51,401 nt of DNA. Origin: Phytopseudomonas flavescens (GTDB lineage Bacteria > Pseudomonadota > Gammaproteobacteria > Pseudomonadales > Pseudomonadaceae). Position numbers and translations under genes: made by a program. The stretch's first letter is position 1, and every line of letters starts with the position of its first letter. Shown here one piece after another: positions 25,046-33,061 of this stretch. The notes under the pieces were generated by a model. That model was given only the letters and a program-made list of their open reading frames with translations. It was not told where the DNA came from and made no database searches. The stretch spans positions 1-51,401 of the forward strand of contig NZ_FNDG01000030.1 in assembly GCF_900100535.1 (NCBI RefSeq), in the 5' to 3' direction.

Positions 25046-26316
25046 TGCGTACCCGTATCCTCGGCGCCCGTGTCATCGACCCGAGCAGCGGCCTCGACCA
25101 ACTCGCCGACCTCTATGTAGAAGGCGGCAAGTTGAGCGCCATCGGCCAGGCACCGGCCGGCTTCGAAGCCGACCAGACGCTGGATGCCCAGGGCCTGATC
25201 GCCGCGCCGGGCCTGGTCGACCTCTCCGTCGCCCTGCGCGAGCCCGGCTACAGCCGCAAAGGCAGCATCGCCAGCGAAACCCTGGCGGCCGCTGCCGGCG
25301 GCGTCACCAGCTTGTGCTGCCCACCGATCACCAAGCCAGTGCTGGATACCTCGGCGGTTGCCGAGCTGATTCTCGACCGCGCCCGTGAAGCCGGCCACAC
25401 CAAGGTGTTCCCCATCGGCGCCCTGAGCAAGGGCCTCGATGGCGAGCAGCTCGCCGAGCTGGTCGCCCTGCGCGATGCCGGCTGCGTGGCGTTCGGCAAC
25501 GGTCTCAACAACTTCCGTAACGCCCGCACCCTGCGTCGCGCGCTGGAGTACGCGGCGACCTTCGACCTCACGGTGGTCATCCACTCCCAGGACCATGACC
25601 TCGCCGAAGGCGGTCTGGCCCATGAGGGCGCCACGGCCAGCTTCCTCGGCCTGTCGGGGATTCCGGAAACCGCCGAAACGGTGGCCCTGGCTCGCGACCT
25701 GCTGCTGGTCGAGCAGAGCGGCGTACGCGCCCACTTCAGCCAGCTCACCAGCGCCCGAGGCGCCCAATTGATCGCCGACGCCCAGGCACGTGGCTTGCCG
25801 GTCACGGCCGACGTGGCCCTTTATCAGTTGATCCTCACCGATGAAGCGCTGATCGACTTCTCCAGCCTCTACCACGTGCAACCGCCGCTACGCACCCGCG
25901 CCGACCGCGACGGCCTGCGGGAAGCAGTGAAGAGTGGGGTGATCGGCGCCATCTCCAGCCATCACCAGCCCCATGAGCGCGACGCCAAGCTGGCGCCCTT
26001 CGGCGAGACCGAACCCGGCATGAGCGGCGTTCAGTTGCTGCTGCCGCTGGCCATGACCCTGGTGCAGGATGGCCTGCTCGATCTGCCCACCCTGCTCGCC
26101 CGCCTGAGCAGTGGTCCGGCCGAGGCCCTGCGCCTGCCGGCTGGCAAACTGCAGGTCGGTGGTGCCGCGGATATCCTGCTGTTCGATCCCCAGGCCTCCA
26201 CCGTGGCCGGCGAGAACTGGCACTCAAAGGGCCGCAACAGCCCCTTCCTCGGCCACTGCCTGCCCGGCCAGGTGCGCTATACGCTGGTGGATGGGCATAT
26301 CAGCTACCAGGGCTGA
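25045..26316 (+). CDS. pyrC': Inactive dihydroorotase-like PyrC'
   Basis: The 423-residue protein has the amidohydrolase fold of dihydroorotase, but the zinc-binding HxH of active enzymes is replaced: the motif reads PGLVDLSVALREPG where active homologues have DLHVHLREPG. It is therefore almost certainly not catalytic. In Pseudomonas the PyrC' pseudo-dihydroorotase is required for aspartate carbamoyltransferase assembly with PyrB. The ATG overlaps the pyrB stop by one base. An active dihydroorotase must be encoded elsewhere. Confidence 0.95.
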   Translation: MRTRILGARVIDPSSGLDQLADLYVEGGKLSAIGQAPAGFEADQTLDAQGLIAAPGLVDLSVALREPGYSRKGSIASETLAAAAGGVTSLCCPPITKPVLDTSAVAELILDRAREAGHTKVFPIGALSKGLDGEQLAELVALRDAGCVAFGNGLNNFRNARTLRRALEYAATFDLTVVIHSQDHDLAEGGLAHEGATASFLGLSGIPETAETVALARDLLLVEQSGVRAHFSQLTSARGAQLIADAQARGLPVTADVALYQLILTDEALIDFSSLYHVQPPLRTRADRDGLREAVKSGVIGAISSHHQPHERDAKLAPFGETEPGMSGVQLLLPLAMTLVQDGLLDLPTLLARLSSGPAEALRLPAGKLQVGGAADILLFDPQASTVAGENWHSKGRNSPFLGHCLPGQVRYTLVDGHISYQG

Positions 26317-26369
26317 GCACCCGCCGGGGATAACACCGCACGACAGCAGCAAGGCGAAAGCGAGCATTT

Positions 26370-26474
26370 GTAGGGTGGACCGGGGCGCGTAGCCGACGCT
26401 TCACCTACGCGGCCCGCCCCGTCCACCGCTCTGCGATTCGCGATGGTGGATGAAAAGAGCGTCATCCACCCTAC
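26370..26474. repeat. REPIN-like dispersed repeat, copy A
   Basis: A 105-bp palindromic repeat begins GTAGGGTGGA and ends with its exact inverse TCCACCCTAC. Inside lie GTCCACC and a second hairpin, GGTGGATGA...TCATCCACC. It shares the core ATGGTGGATGAAAAGAGCGT with the copy at 38894-38995. The 5' GTAG and paired inverted halves fit Pseudomonas REP doublets. It lies between the convergent ends of pyrC' and the TM2 gene. Confidence 0.8.
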
Positions 26475-26505
26475 GGCCGCTATCGCCTTGCAGCGCCCTC
26501 CCGAT

Positions 26506-26904
26506 CTAGCCCTCGCGCGCATTCTTGATCGATACCTGGGTGTTCAGCGTCCAGAAGTCGTACAGCACGCCGACCAGAAACAGCCCGCCGGTAAACAGAT
26601 AGAGGATGCCGGTGATCCATTTGCCCTGGTACATGCGGTGCACGCCGAAGACGCCGAGGAAGGTCAGCAGGATCCAGGCGATATTGAAATCGGTCTGGCC
26701 CGCAGTGAAGCGCAGGTCCGCCTCTCGATCCATGGCCGGGATCAGGAACAGGTCGATGATCCAGCCAACAAACAGCAGACCCAGGGTGAAAAACCAGATC
26801 GTGCCGGTGACCGGCTTGCCGTAATAGAAACGGTGAGCGCCGAGGAAACCGAAAATCCATAACAGATAACCCATGATTTTGCTGTGAGTGTCAGGACGCT
26901 GCAT
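26506..26904 (-). CDS. Double TM2-domain membrane protein
   Basis: The 132-residue protein contains two TM2 units, each a membrane hairpin with a charged turn: GYLLWIFGFLGAHRFYYGK...GLLFVGWIIDLFLIP and ILLTFLGVFGVHRMYQGK...GGLFLVGVLYDFWTLN. The G.HR.Y.GK signature is repeated. Most bacterial TM2 proteins have one unit; the molecular role is unknown. It is transcribed away from the LexA-controlled radical SAM gene with a 136-bp divergent gap, and its stop faces REPIN copy A. Confidence 0.88.
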   Translation of the reverse strand: MQRPDTHSKIMGYLLWIFGFLGAHRFYYGKPVTGTIWFFTLGLLFVGWIIDLFLIPAMDREADLRFTAGQTDFNIAWILLTFLGVFGVHRMYQGKWITGILYLFTGGLFLVGVLYDFWTLNTQVSIKNAREG

Positions 26905-27009
26905 CTGTATTACCTCTCATTTATCTGTACGACCCTAGAGACGCTCGCCAGCGGTTTCGCATCACGCGCCGACGAGACGCCCTTGAGCAAACGGACCCAC
27001 CACCCGATA

Positions 27010-27025
27010 CTGTATATAAATACAG
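27010..27025. promoter_or_regulatory. LexA (SOS) box before the radical SAM operon
   Basis: CTGTATATAAATACAG fits the LexA operator (CTG-N10-CAG with an AT-rich centre). It starts 31 bp before the radical SAM ATG. A candidate sigma70 promoter, TTGAGC (26983-26988), 17 bp, GATACT (27006-27011), overlaps the box, so bound LexA would block transcription. DNA damage should therefore induce the downstream pair. Confidence 0.85.
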
Positions 27026-27040
27026 CCATCGGATCGCAGC

Positions 27041-28252
27041 ATGCAGCTGATCGACAAGCTCACGGTACTCGCTGACGCGGCCAAATACGATGTGTCCTGC
27101 GCCAGCAGCGGTGCGCCCAAGCGCAGTTCCAGGGGCCAGAGCGGCATGGGCGCCACGGACGGCATGGGCATCTGCCACAGTTTCACTCCCGACGGGCGCT
27201 GCGTCGCCCTGCTCAAGGTGCTGCTCACCAACTTCTGCCTGTACGACTGCCAGTACTGCGTCAATCGGCGGTCCAGCGATGTGCCCCGCGCGCGCTTCAC
27301 GCCGGAGGAAGTGGTCACGCTGACCCTGGATTTCTACCGGCGCAACTGCATCAGCGGGCTGTTTCTCAGCTCCGGGATCATCCGCTCGGCCGACTACACC
27401 ATGGAACAACTGGTACGTGTCGCCAAACTGCTGCGCGAAGAGCACGAGTTTCGTGGCTATATCCACCTCAAGACCATTCCCGATGCGTCGCCGGAACTGA
27501 TTGCCGAAGCGGGCCGCTATGCCGACCGTCTCAGCGTCAATATCGAGCTGCCTACCGAAAGCAGCCTGATCCGCCTGGCACCAGAGAAAAGCGTGGCACC
27601 GATCAAGCTGGCCATGGGCACCATTCGCAACGGTGTCGAGGAAGCGGACAGCGAAAAACGCGCCCCGGCCTTCGCGCCGGCCGGACAGAGCACGCAGATG
27701 ATCGTCGGCGCCGACGCCACCGACGACAGCACCATCCTGCATACCGCCCAGTCGCTGTATGGCGACTTCCGCCTCAAGCGCGTCTACTACTCGGCGTTCA
27801 GCCCGATTCCTCAGAGCCCCAAGAGTGTGCCCTTCGAGGCACCACCCCTGCTGCGCGAGCACCGTTTGTACCAGGCGGATTTCCTGATGCGCGGCTATGG
27901 CTTCAAGGCCATCGAGCTGCTGGACGGCCCCGGCAACCTGGCCCTGGACATCGACCCCAAGCTGGCCTGGGCCCTGAACAACCGCCAGCATTTCCCCGTC
28001 GACCTGAATCGTGCCGATGTGAACATGATCGCCCGCATCCCCGGTATCGGCGTGCTCAGCGCCCAGCGCCTGGTGGCCCTGCGGCGGCAGAAGCGCATCC
28101 GCTTCGAGGACGTCGGCCGCCTGCGCTGCGCCCTGGAGAAGGCCAAGCCATTCATCGTCACTCAGGATTACCGCCCGGCCCAGGCCACCCGCGAATCCCT
28201 GTTGCTGCGCCAGCAACTGAGCGAGCCCCCCCGGCAGATGGGCCTGTGGTGA
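27041..28252 (+). CDS. Putative DNA modification/repair radical SAM protein (TIGR03916-like)
   Basis: The 403-residue protein carries the 4Fe-4S radical SAM motif CX3CX2C at C66, C70 and C73 (NFCLYDCQYCVN). A C-terminal helix-hairpin-helix region near residues 330-370 (DLNRADVNMIARIPGIGVLS) suggests DNA binding. The family, TIGR03916 as I recall it, is annotated as putative DNA modification/repair and almost always occurs with a TIGR03915 protein, as here: the next gene starts in the stop codon. The reaction is not known. A near-perfect LexA box lies over the promoter, supporting a DNA-damage role. The conserved start MQLIDKLTVLADAAKYDVSC fixes the ATG. Confidence 0.92.
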   Translation: MQLIDKLTVLADAAKYDVSCASSGAPKRSSRGQSGMGATDGMGICHSFTPDGRCVALLKVLLTNFCLYDCQYCVNRRSSDVPRARFTPEEVVTLTLDFYRRNCISGLFLSSGIIRSADYTMEQLVRVAKLLREEHEFRGYIHLKTIPDASPELIAEAGRYADRLSVNIELPTESSLIRLAPEKSVAPIKLAMGTIRNGVEEADSEKRAPAFAPAGQSTQMIVGADATDDSTILHTAQSLYGDFRLKRVYYSAFSPIPQSPKSVPFEAPPLLREHRLYQADFLMRGYGFKAIELLDGPGNLALDIDPKLAWALNNRQHFPVDLNRADVNMIARIPGIGVLSAQRLVALRRQKRIRFEDVGRLRCALEKAKPFIVTQDYRPAQATRESLLLRQQLSEPPRQMGLW

Positions 28253-29109
28253 TGCACCAGGTGCGTTTCGATGGCAGCTTCGCCGGCTGGCGCGAGGCGG
28301 CTCGTACCCAACTACGCCGCGGCCTGGCGCCGCACCAGTTGAGCTGGGTGCAGGACAGCCAGGAGCATCAGGACCTGTTCGGCCAGCTGGACGAGCCGCA
28401 ACAGGCCGTGGCCGGCGATCGCCCGGTGCGCGTACCCCGCGCCCTGCTCGATCAGTTGGAAAGCGCTGCACGCTTTCGCTGCCCACAGCGCTGGGCACTG
28501 TTGTACCGCATTCTCTGGCGCGTCGCCGCAGGTGACCAGGCCGCCATGCTGGCTGGGGATATCGACGGCAGCGAGCTGCATGCGCGCCTCAAGGCCGTGC
28601 GCCGTGAAGCTCACCATCTGCATGCGTTTCTACGCTTCAAACCACGGGAAACAACGGCCGGGGGCCCGCAACTGGTGGCCTGGCACGAGCCGGCGCACGA
28701 CGTCCTGGCCAGTGCCAGCATGCACTTCGCCGAGCGCCTGGGCCGGCAGACCTGGATGATCGCGACCCCAGAGGATGGCGTGTTCTGGGACGGCGAGAAC
28801 CTGCACCACGCCACCCCCTGCCCGCCCGAATGGCAGCAACTGGCGCAGGGCACCGACGATCGCAACGAAGCGATGTGGCTGGCCTATTACGGCAGTACCT
28901 TCAACCCGGCGCGACTCAATCGCAGCGTGCTGGAAACCAACATGCCGGTGCGCTTCTGGCGCAACCTGCCGGAAGGCCCGCTGATTCCAAGGTTGATGAG
29001 CCAGGCCCGGGCAGGCGCCCAGGCCGATGGGCAGGCACAGGCTGTAGCGACCAGACCGGGGAAACGCATCACCGCCGAGGCCGACAAGGTGCTCCCTGTA
29101 CGCAGGTGA
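28252..29109 (+). CDS. TIGR03915-type DNA metabolism protein
   Basis: The 285-residue protein is the usual partner of the preceding radical SAM protein. Family features recalled and seen are the VRFDGSFAGWREAAR N-terminus, FRCPQRWALLYRILWRV, VRREAHHLHAFLRFKP, MVGDE-like region replaced here by WHEPAHDVLASASMHFAERL, and IATPEDGVFWDGENL, EAMWLAYYGSTFNPARLN and MPVRFWRNLPEG near the C-terminus. In some bacteria the domain is fused to a uracil-DNA-glycosylase-like domain, which suggests base repair; that domain is absent here. The ATG at 28252 overlaps the upstream TGA by one base. The stop is 32 bp before the first CRISPR repeat and no terminator is visible between them. Confidence 0.9.
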   Translation: MHQVRFDGSFAGWREAARTQLRRGLAPHQLSWVQDSQEHQDLFGQLDEPQQAVAGDRPVRVPRALLDQLESAARFRCPQRWALLYRILWRVAAGDQAAMLAGDIDGSELHARLKAVRREAHHLHAFLRFKPRETTAGGPQLVAWHEPAHDVLASASMHFAERLGRQTWMIATPEDGVFWDGENLHHATPCPPEWQQLAQGTDDRNEAMWLAYYGSTFNPARLNRSVLETNMPVRFWRNLPEGPLIPRLMSQARAGAQADGQAQAVATRPGKRITAEADKVLPVRR

Positions 29110-29141
29110 CGCAAGCGCATCAAGCCTTGCAAGGGCATTGG

Positions 29142-29653
29142 CTTTCGAGCTGCCTATACGGCAGTTAACACTGTTATCGAAAGCATCAGGTCATCTCGAC
29201 ATTTCTTAGCTGCCTACACGGCAGTTAACCAGATCGCCGAAGCGGCCCTGCAGCTTCTCCATTTCTTAGCTGCCTATACGGCAGCTCAGAAAAACTCGAA
29301 TGGAAGCTCGGCGGCCTGGATCTGACTTCACTGCCGTGTAGGCAGCTCAGAAAGTTCGCAGCCGTGCACGCGATGTCAAGAACGCCTTCACTGCCGTGTA
29401 GGCAGCTCAGAAACAGAACACGTCGGCGCTGATGCCGGTGACGCCCTTCACTGCCGTGTAGGCAGCTCAGAAAACGTCCTGCAGGACTACCCTAGGTTGG
29501 TCTCCCTTCACTGCCGTGTAGGCAGCTCAGAAATACCAGCACCTCAGGAGCCTCGCGATGAAAGCCTTCACTGCCGTGTAGGCAGCTCAGAAATTTATCG
29601 ATGACGACAGCTATGACGCCGGCGACTTCACTGCCGTGTAGGCAGCCCACAAA
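29142..29653. CRISPR. Orphan type I-F CRISPR array, two half-arrays head to head
   Basis: Nine repeats and eight spacers lie in 512 bp. Each repeat is 28 bp with the type I-F stem CTGCC-N5-GGCAG, and spacers are 32 bp (33 for the third). Repeats 1-2 (29142-29169, 29202-29229) read in minus-strand orientation, with GTTAA at the 5' end and the handle CTAAGAAA. Repeats 4-9 (starting 29326, 29386, 29446, 29506, 29566, 29626) read on the plus strand, with CTTCA and the handle CTCAGAAA. Repeat 3 (29262-29292) is a hybrid. The outermost repeats are degenerate at their 3' handle side (left CTCGAAAG, right CCCACAAA), marking both outer ends as trailers. No leader lies between the halves, and no cas gene or Cas-like motif is present in the window. 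Confidence 0.95.
29262..29292. repeat. Hybrid palindromic CRISPR repeat with two handles
   Basis: This 31-bp unit reads TTTCTTAG-CTGCC-TATAC-GGCAG-CTCAGAAA. Its left part is the reverse-orientation repeat (handle CTAAGAAA on the minus strand) and its right part is the forward repeat (handle CTCAGAAA). It therefore carries a 3' handle on both sides of one stem and lacks any 5' GTTAA/CTTCA end. It is the junction where the two half-arrays meet. Confidence 0.93.
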
Positions 29654-29730
29654 TGGCCATCCCGGGCAGGTACCAGCCTGGCCGGCAGTTGACGGCGTGG
29701 CCTCGATGGCGTGCGGGCCGTGTGCCAGGT

Positions 29731-30876
29731 TCAGCGGAAGCGTCGGCCCTGGTCCTCATCGGTGACTTCCAGGGCCAATCCCTGGGACATGCTGGTCAGG
29801 TGCTCGCCATCGGTTTCCGAGCCGAGCTTGATCATCAGCCGCAGGTCGTTCGCCGAGTCGGCGTACAGCAAGGCGTCTTCGTAGGTGATCTCGCCCTGGC
29901 TGTAGAGGTTGTACAGCGCCTGGTCGAAGGTCTGCATGCCGTGTTCGGTGGAGCGTTTCATCAGCGCCTTGAGCTCGTGCACGTCGCCCTTGCGGATCAG
30001 GTCGGCCGCCAGCGGGGTGTTGATCAGCACCTCGATCACCGCACGGCGGCTCTTGCCGTCCGGCGTGGGGATCAGTTGCTGGGCGACGATGGCCTTGAGG
30101 TTCAGCGACAGATCCATCCACACCTGATTCTGCCGATCCGCCGGAAAGAAGTTGATGATCCGGTCCAGCGCCTGGTTGGCGTTGTTGGCGTGCAGGGTGG
30201 CCAGGCACAGGTGACCGGTCTCGGCGAAGGCCACGGCGTGATCCATGGTCTCGCGGGTTCGCACCTCACCGATCAGGATCACGTCTGGCGCCTGGCGCAG
30301 GGTGTTCTTCAGCGCCACCTCGAAGGACTCGGTATCGATGCCCACTTCACGCTGGGTGACGATGCAGCTCTGGTGCTGGTGGATGTACTCGATCGGGTCT
30401 TCGATGGAAATGATGTGACCGCTGCTGTTCTTGTTGCGGTAACCGATCATCGCCGCCAGCGAGGTGGACTTGCCGGTGCCGGTCGCCCCGACGAACAGCA
30501 CCAGGCCACGCCGGGTCAACGCCAGTTTCTTGAGGATCTCGGGCAGTTTGAGGTCATCCAGCGTCGGGATATTGGTCTCGATACGGCGCAGCACCATGCC
30601 CGCCAGGTTGCGTTGGTAGAAGGCGCTGACACGGAAGCGGCCGATGCCACGGGCACTGATCGCGAAGTTGCATTCGTGGTGCTCGGCGAAATCCCGGCGC
30701 TGCTGCTCGTTCATCACCGCGTGTACGGTTTCACGGGTCATTTCCGGCGACAGCGGCGTCTTGGTCACCGGCATGATCTTGCCGTTGACCTTCATCGACG
30801 GCGGCACACCCGCGGTGATGAACAGATCGGAGGCGCCTTTCTCGACCATCAGGCGTAACAGTTTTTCGAATTCCAT
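29731..30876 (-). CDS. pilU: Type IV pilus retraction ATPase PilU
   Basis: PilU is a PilT-like hexameric motor ATPase that assists PilT in depolymerising type IV pili. The 381-residue protein shows the N-terminal PAS-like domain (MEFEKLLRLMVEKGASDLF), Walker A GATGTGKST (130-138), the Asp box IISIEDPIEYIH, Walker B QAPDVILIGEVR and the His box TGHLCLATLH. It lacks the AIRNLIRE motif of PilT, having PLAADLIRKGDVHELK there, which distinguishes PilU. Its C-terminal extension beyond the PilT length is typical. It lies downstream of pilT with a 291-bp gap, and its 3' end faces the CRISPR array. Confidence 0.97.
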   Translation of the reverse strand: MEFEKLLRLMVEKGASDLFITAGVPPSMKVNGKIMPVTKTPLSPEMTRETVHAVMNEQQRRDFAEHHECNFAISARGIGRFRVSAFYQRNLAGMVLRRIETNIPTLDDLKLPEILKKLALTRRGLVLFVGATGTGKSTSLAAMIGYRNKNSSGHIISIEDPIEYIHQHQSCIVTQREVGIDTESFEVALKNTLRQAPDVILIGEVRTRETMDHAVAFAETGHLCLATLHANNANQALDRIINFFPADRQNQVWMDLSLNLKAIVAQQLIPTPDGKSRRAVIEVLINTPLAADLIRKGDVHELKALMKRSTEHGMQTFDQALYNLYSQGEITYEDALLYADSANDLRLMIKLGSETDGEHLTSMSQGLALEVTDEDQGRRFR

Positions 30877-31167
30877 GGGTGACTACCTACATGTGCTGGA
30901 ACGACGTTCAGCTACGGGCGAGTATTGGCCAGTGACCATGAACACAGGCGATCAGGGGATCGGCCGGCGTGACCAGGATGGCCCTGGAACCTGTTCATAA
31001 ATGTTTGCGCGGCGCTACCGCTGCGTCGACATACCGAACCACTCGAAAAGCGGCTCGCGGCCGACGCACGCTCGGCATGACCTCTAACGAGCGAGCCAGA
31101 CGAGCCTCGTGACGCCTGTGGATGAGCCCGGGCCATGCACTGCTGGGGCTCGCCGTACTTCGGGCAA

Positions 31168-32202
31168 TCAGAAGTTTTCAGGAGTCTTGGCCTTCTCGCG
31201 GGCACTTTCACGGCTGACCAGCCCTTTGGAAATGAGCGTTTTCAGGCACGCATCCAGGGTCTGCATGCCCAGTGCGCCACCTGTCTGGATGGCCGAGTAC
31301 ATCTGCGCCACCTTGTCTTCGCGGATCAGGTTACGGATCGCCGGAGTGCCGATCATGATTTCATGGGCGGCCACGCGACCGCCACCGATCTTCTTCAACA
31401 GCGTCTGGGAAACCACGGCCTGCAGGGATTCGGACAGCATGGAGCGAACCATGGCCTTCTCTTCTGCCGGGAACACGTCGACTACCCGATCGACGGTCTT
31501 GGCGGCGGAGGTGGTGTGCAGGGTGCCGAATACCAGGTGACCGGTTTCCGCGGCGGTCAGCGCCAGGCGGATGGTTTCCAGGTCGCGCATCTCGCCGACC
31601 AGGATGATGTCCGGGTCTTCGCGCAGGGCCGAGCGCAGGGCTTCGGAAAAGCCGTGGGTATCACGGTGCACCTCACGCTGGTTGACCAGGCACTTCTTCG
31701 ACTCGTGCACGAATTCGATCGGATCCTCGACGGTGAGGATGTGGTGGTACTTGTTGCTGTTGATGTAGTCGAGCATCGCCGCCAGGGTGGTGGATTTTCC
31801 CGACCCGGTCGGCCCGGTCACCAGCACCAGCCCACGGGGCACGTCGGAGACCTTCTTGAAGATCTCGCCCATGCCGAGGTCTTCCATGCTCAGCACCTTG
31901 GAGGGGATGGTACGGAACACCGCACCGCTGCCACGGTTCTGGTTGAAGGCATTGACCCGAAAGCGCGCCACGCCCGGCACCTCGAACGAGAAGTCGGTTT
32001 CCAGGAACTCTTCGAAATCCTTGCGCTGCCTGTCGTTCATGATGTCGTAGATGAGCGCGTGCACCTGCTTATGATCCAGGGCCGGCAGGTTGATCCGGCG
32101 CACATCGCCGTCGACCCGAATCATCGGCGGCAGGCCTGCCGAGAGATGCAGATCCGACGCGCCTTGCTTGGCGCTGAAGGCAAGCAGCTCGGTGATATCC
32201 AT
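31168..32202 (-). CDS. pilT: Type IV pilus retraction ATPase PilT
   Basis: PilT powers pilus retraction and twitching. The 344-residue product has Walker A GPTGSGKST (130-138), the Asp box HHILTVEDPIEFVHE, Walker B DPDIILVGEMRD, the His box TGHLVFGTLHT and the diagnostic C-terminal motif AIRNLIRE. The start at 32202 (MDITELLAFSAKQGASDLHL) has GGGAG upstream and matches the family; the frame stays open far upstream, antisense to yggS, but without PilT similarity. It is divergent from yggS. The 291-bp gap to pilU holds no gene or clear signal. Confidence 0.97.
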   Translation of the reverse strand: MDITELLAFSAKQGASDLHLSAGLPPMIRVDGDVRRINLPALDHKQVHALIYDIMNDRQRKDFEEFLETDFSFEVPGVARFRVNAFNQNRGSGAVFRTIPSKVLSMEDLGMGEIFKKVSDVPRGLVLVTGPTGSGKSTTLAAMLDYINSNKYHHILTVEDPIEFVHESKKCLVNQREVHRDTHGFSEALRSALREDPDIILVGEMRDLETIRLALTAAETGHLVFGTLHTTSAAKTVDRVVDVFPAEEKAMVRSMLSESLQAVVSQTLLKKIGGGRVAAHEIMIGTPAIRNLIREDKVAQMYSAIQTGGALGMQTLDACLKTLISKGLVSRESAREKAKTPENF

Positions 32203-32337
32203 GGAACTCCCTAATGACGGTAGAATGCCGCGTAACTCAGGATAGGAGCCTTGGGGGATCACCATGCGGCTGCGCGAGCACGCCCTGTGGAGACCACCGT
32301 CAGGCCCGCGGAAACGCTCAGGCGGCAGGCGCAGGTA

Positions 32338-33024
32338 ATGTCCACGATAGCAGAGAATATTGCAAAGGTCGGTGTGCGTATCCGTGAGGCGGCGCAAGCC
32401 TCGCAGCGAGATTTCACCACGGTTGGCCTGTTGGCGGTGAGCAAGACCAAGCCAGCCGACGCCATTCGCGAGGCCCATGCGGCCGGCCTGCACGATTTTG
32501 GCGAGAACTACCTGCAGGAGGCCCTCGACAAGCAGGCGCAGCTGGCCGAGCTGGCGCTGACCTGGCATTTCATCGGCCCCATCCAGTCGAACAAGACCCG
32601 CCCCATCGCCGAACACTTCGCCTGGGTGCATTCGGTGGACCGCCTGAAGATCGCCGAGCGCCTGAACGACCAGCGCCCGCCCGAGCTGCCGCCCCTGAAC
32701 ATCTGCCTGCAGGTCAACGTCAGTGGTGAGGACAGCAAATCCGGCTGCCAGCCCGATGAGCTCGCGGCGCTGGCACAGGCGGTTACACAACTGCCCAACC
32801 TGCGCCTGCGCGGATTGATGACAATCCCCGCGCCCACCGATGACGTGGCCGAGCAACGTGCGGCGTTCGCCCGCCTGCGCGCACTGCGGGACGCGCTGAA
32901 CCTCGATCTCGACACCCTGTCCATGGGCATGAGCCACGACCTCGAAGCGGCCATCGCCGAGGGCGCGAGCTGGGTGCGTATCGGCACGGCGCTGTTCGGC
33001 GAACGCGATTACGGCAAGGTTTGA
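32338..33024 (+). CDS. yggS: YggS family PLP homeostasis protein
   Basis: The 228-residue protein is a single-domain alanine-racemase-fold PLP-binding protein (PLPBP/YggS) that buffers pyridoxal phosphate and affects amino and keto acid balance; it has no known enzymatic activity. The PLP lysine is K36 in LLAVSKTKP. Other signatures are DFGENYLQEALDK, WHFIGPIQSNKTR, HSVDRLKIAERL and LSMGMSHDLEAAI...GASWVRIGTALFG. The ATG at 32338 was chosen because the conserved N-terminus begins there. It precedes proC by 37 bp, the widespread yggS-proC-yggT order. Confidence 0.95.
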   Translation: MSTIAENIAKVGVRIREAAQASQRDFTTVGLLAVSKTKPADAIREAHAAGLHDFGENYLQEALDKQAQLAELALTWHFIGPIQSNKTRPIAEHFAWVHSVDRLKIAERLNDQRPPELPPLNICLQVNVSGEDSKSGCQPDELAALAQAVTQLPNLRLRGLMTIPAPTDDVAEQRAAFARLRALRDALNLDLDTLSMGMSHDLEAAIAEGASWVRIGTALFGERDYGKV

Positions 33025-33061
33025 ATTACCCGATCTCGACTCTTCAGATAGGAACCTCCCC

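Noticed and set aside
29142..29653. Guide array of a CRISPR-associated Tn7-like transposon
   Set aside because: No tniQ, tns or cas gene and no Tn7-type attachment gene is present in the window.
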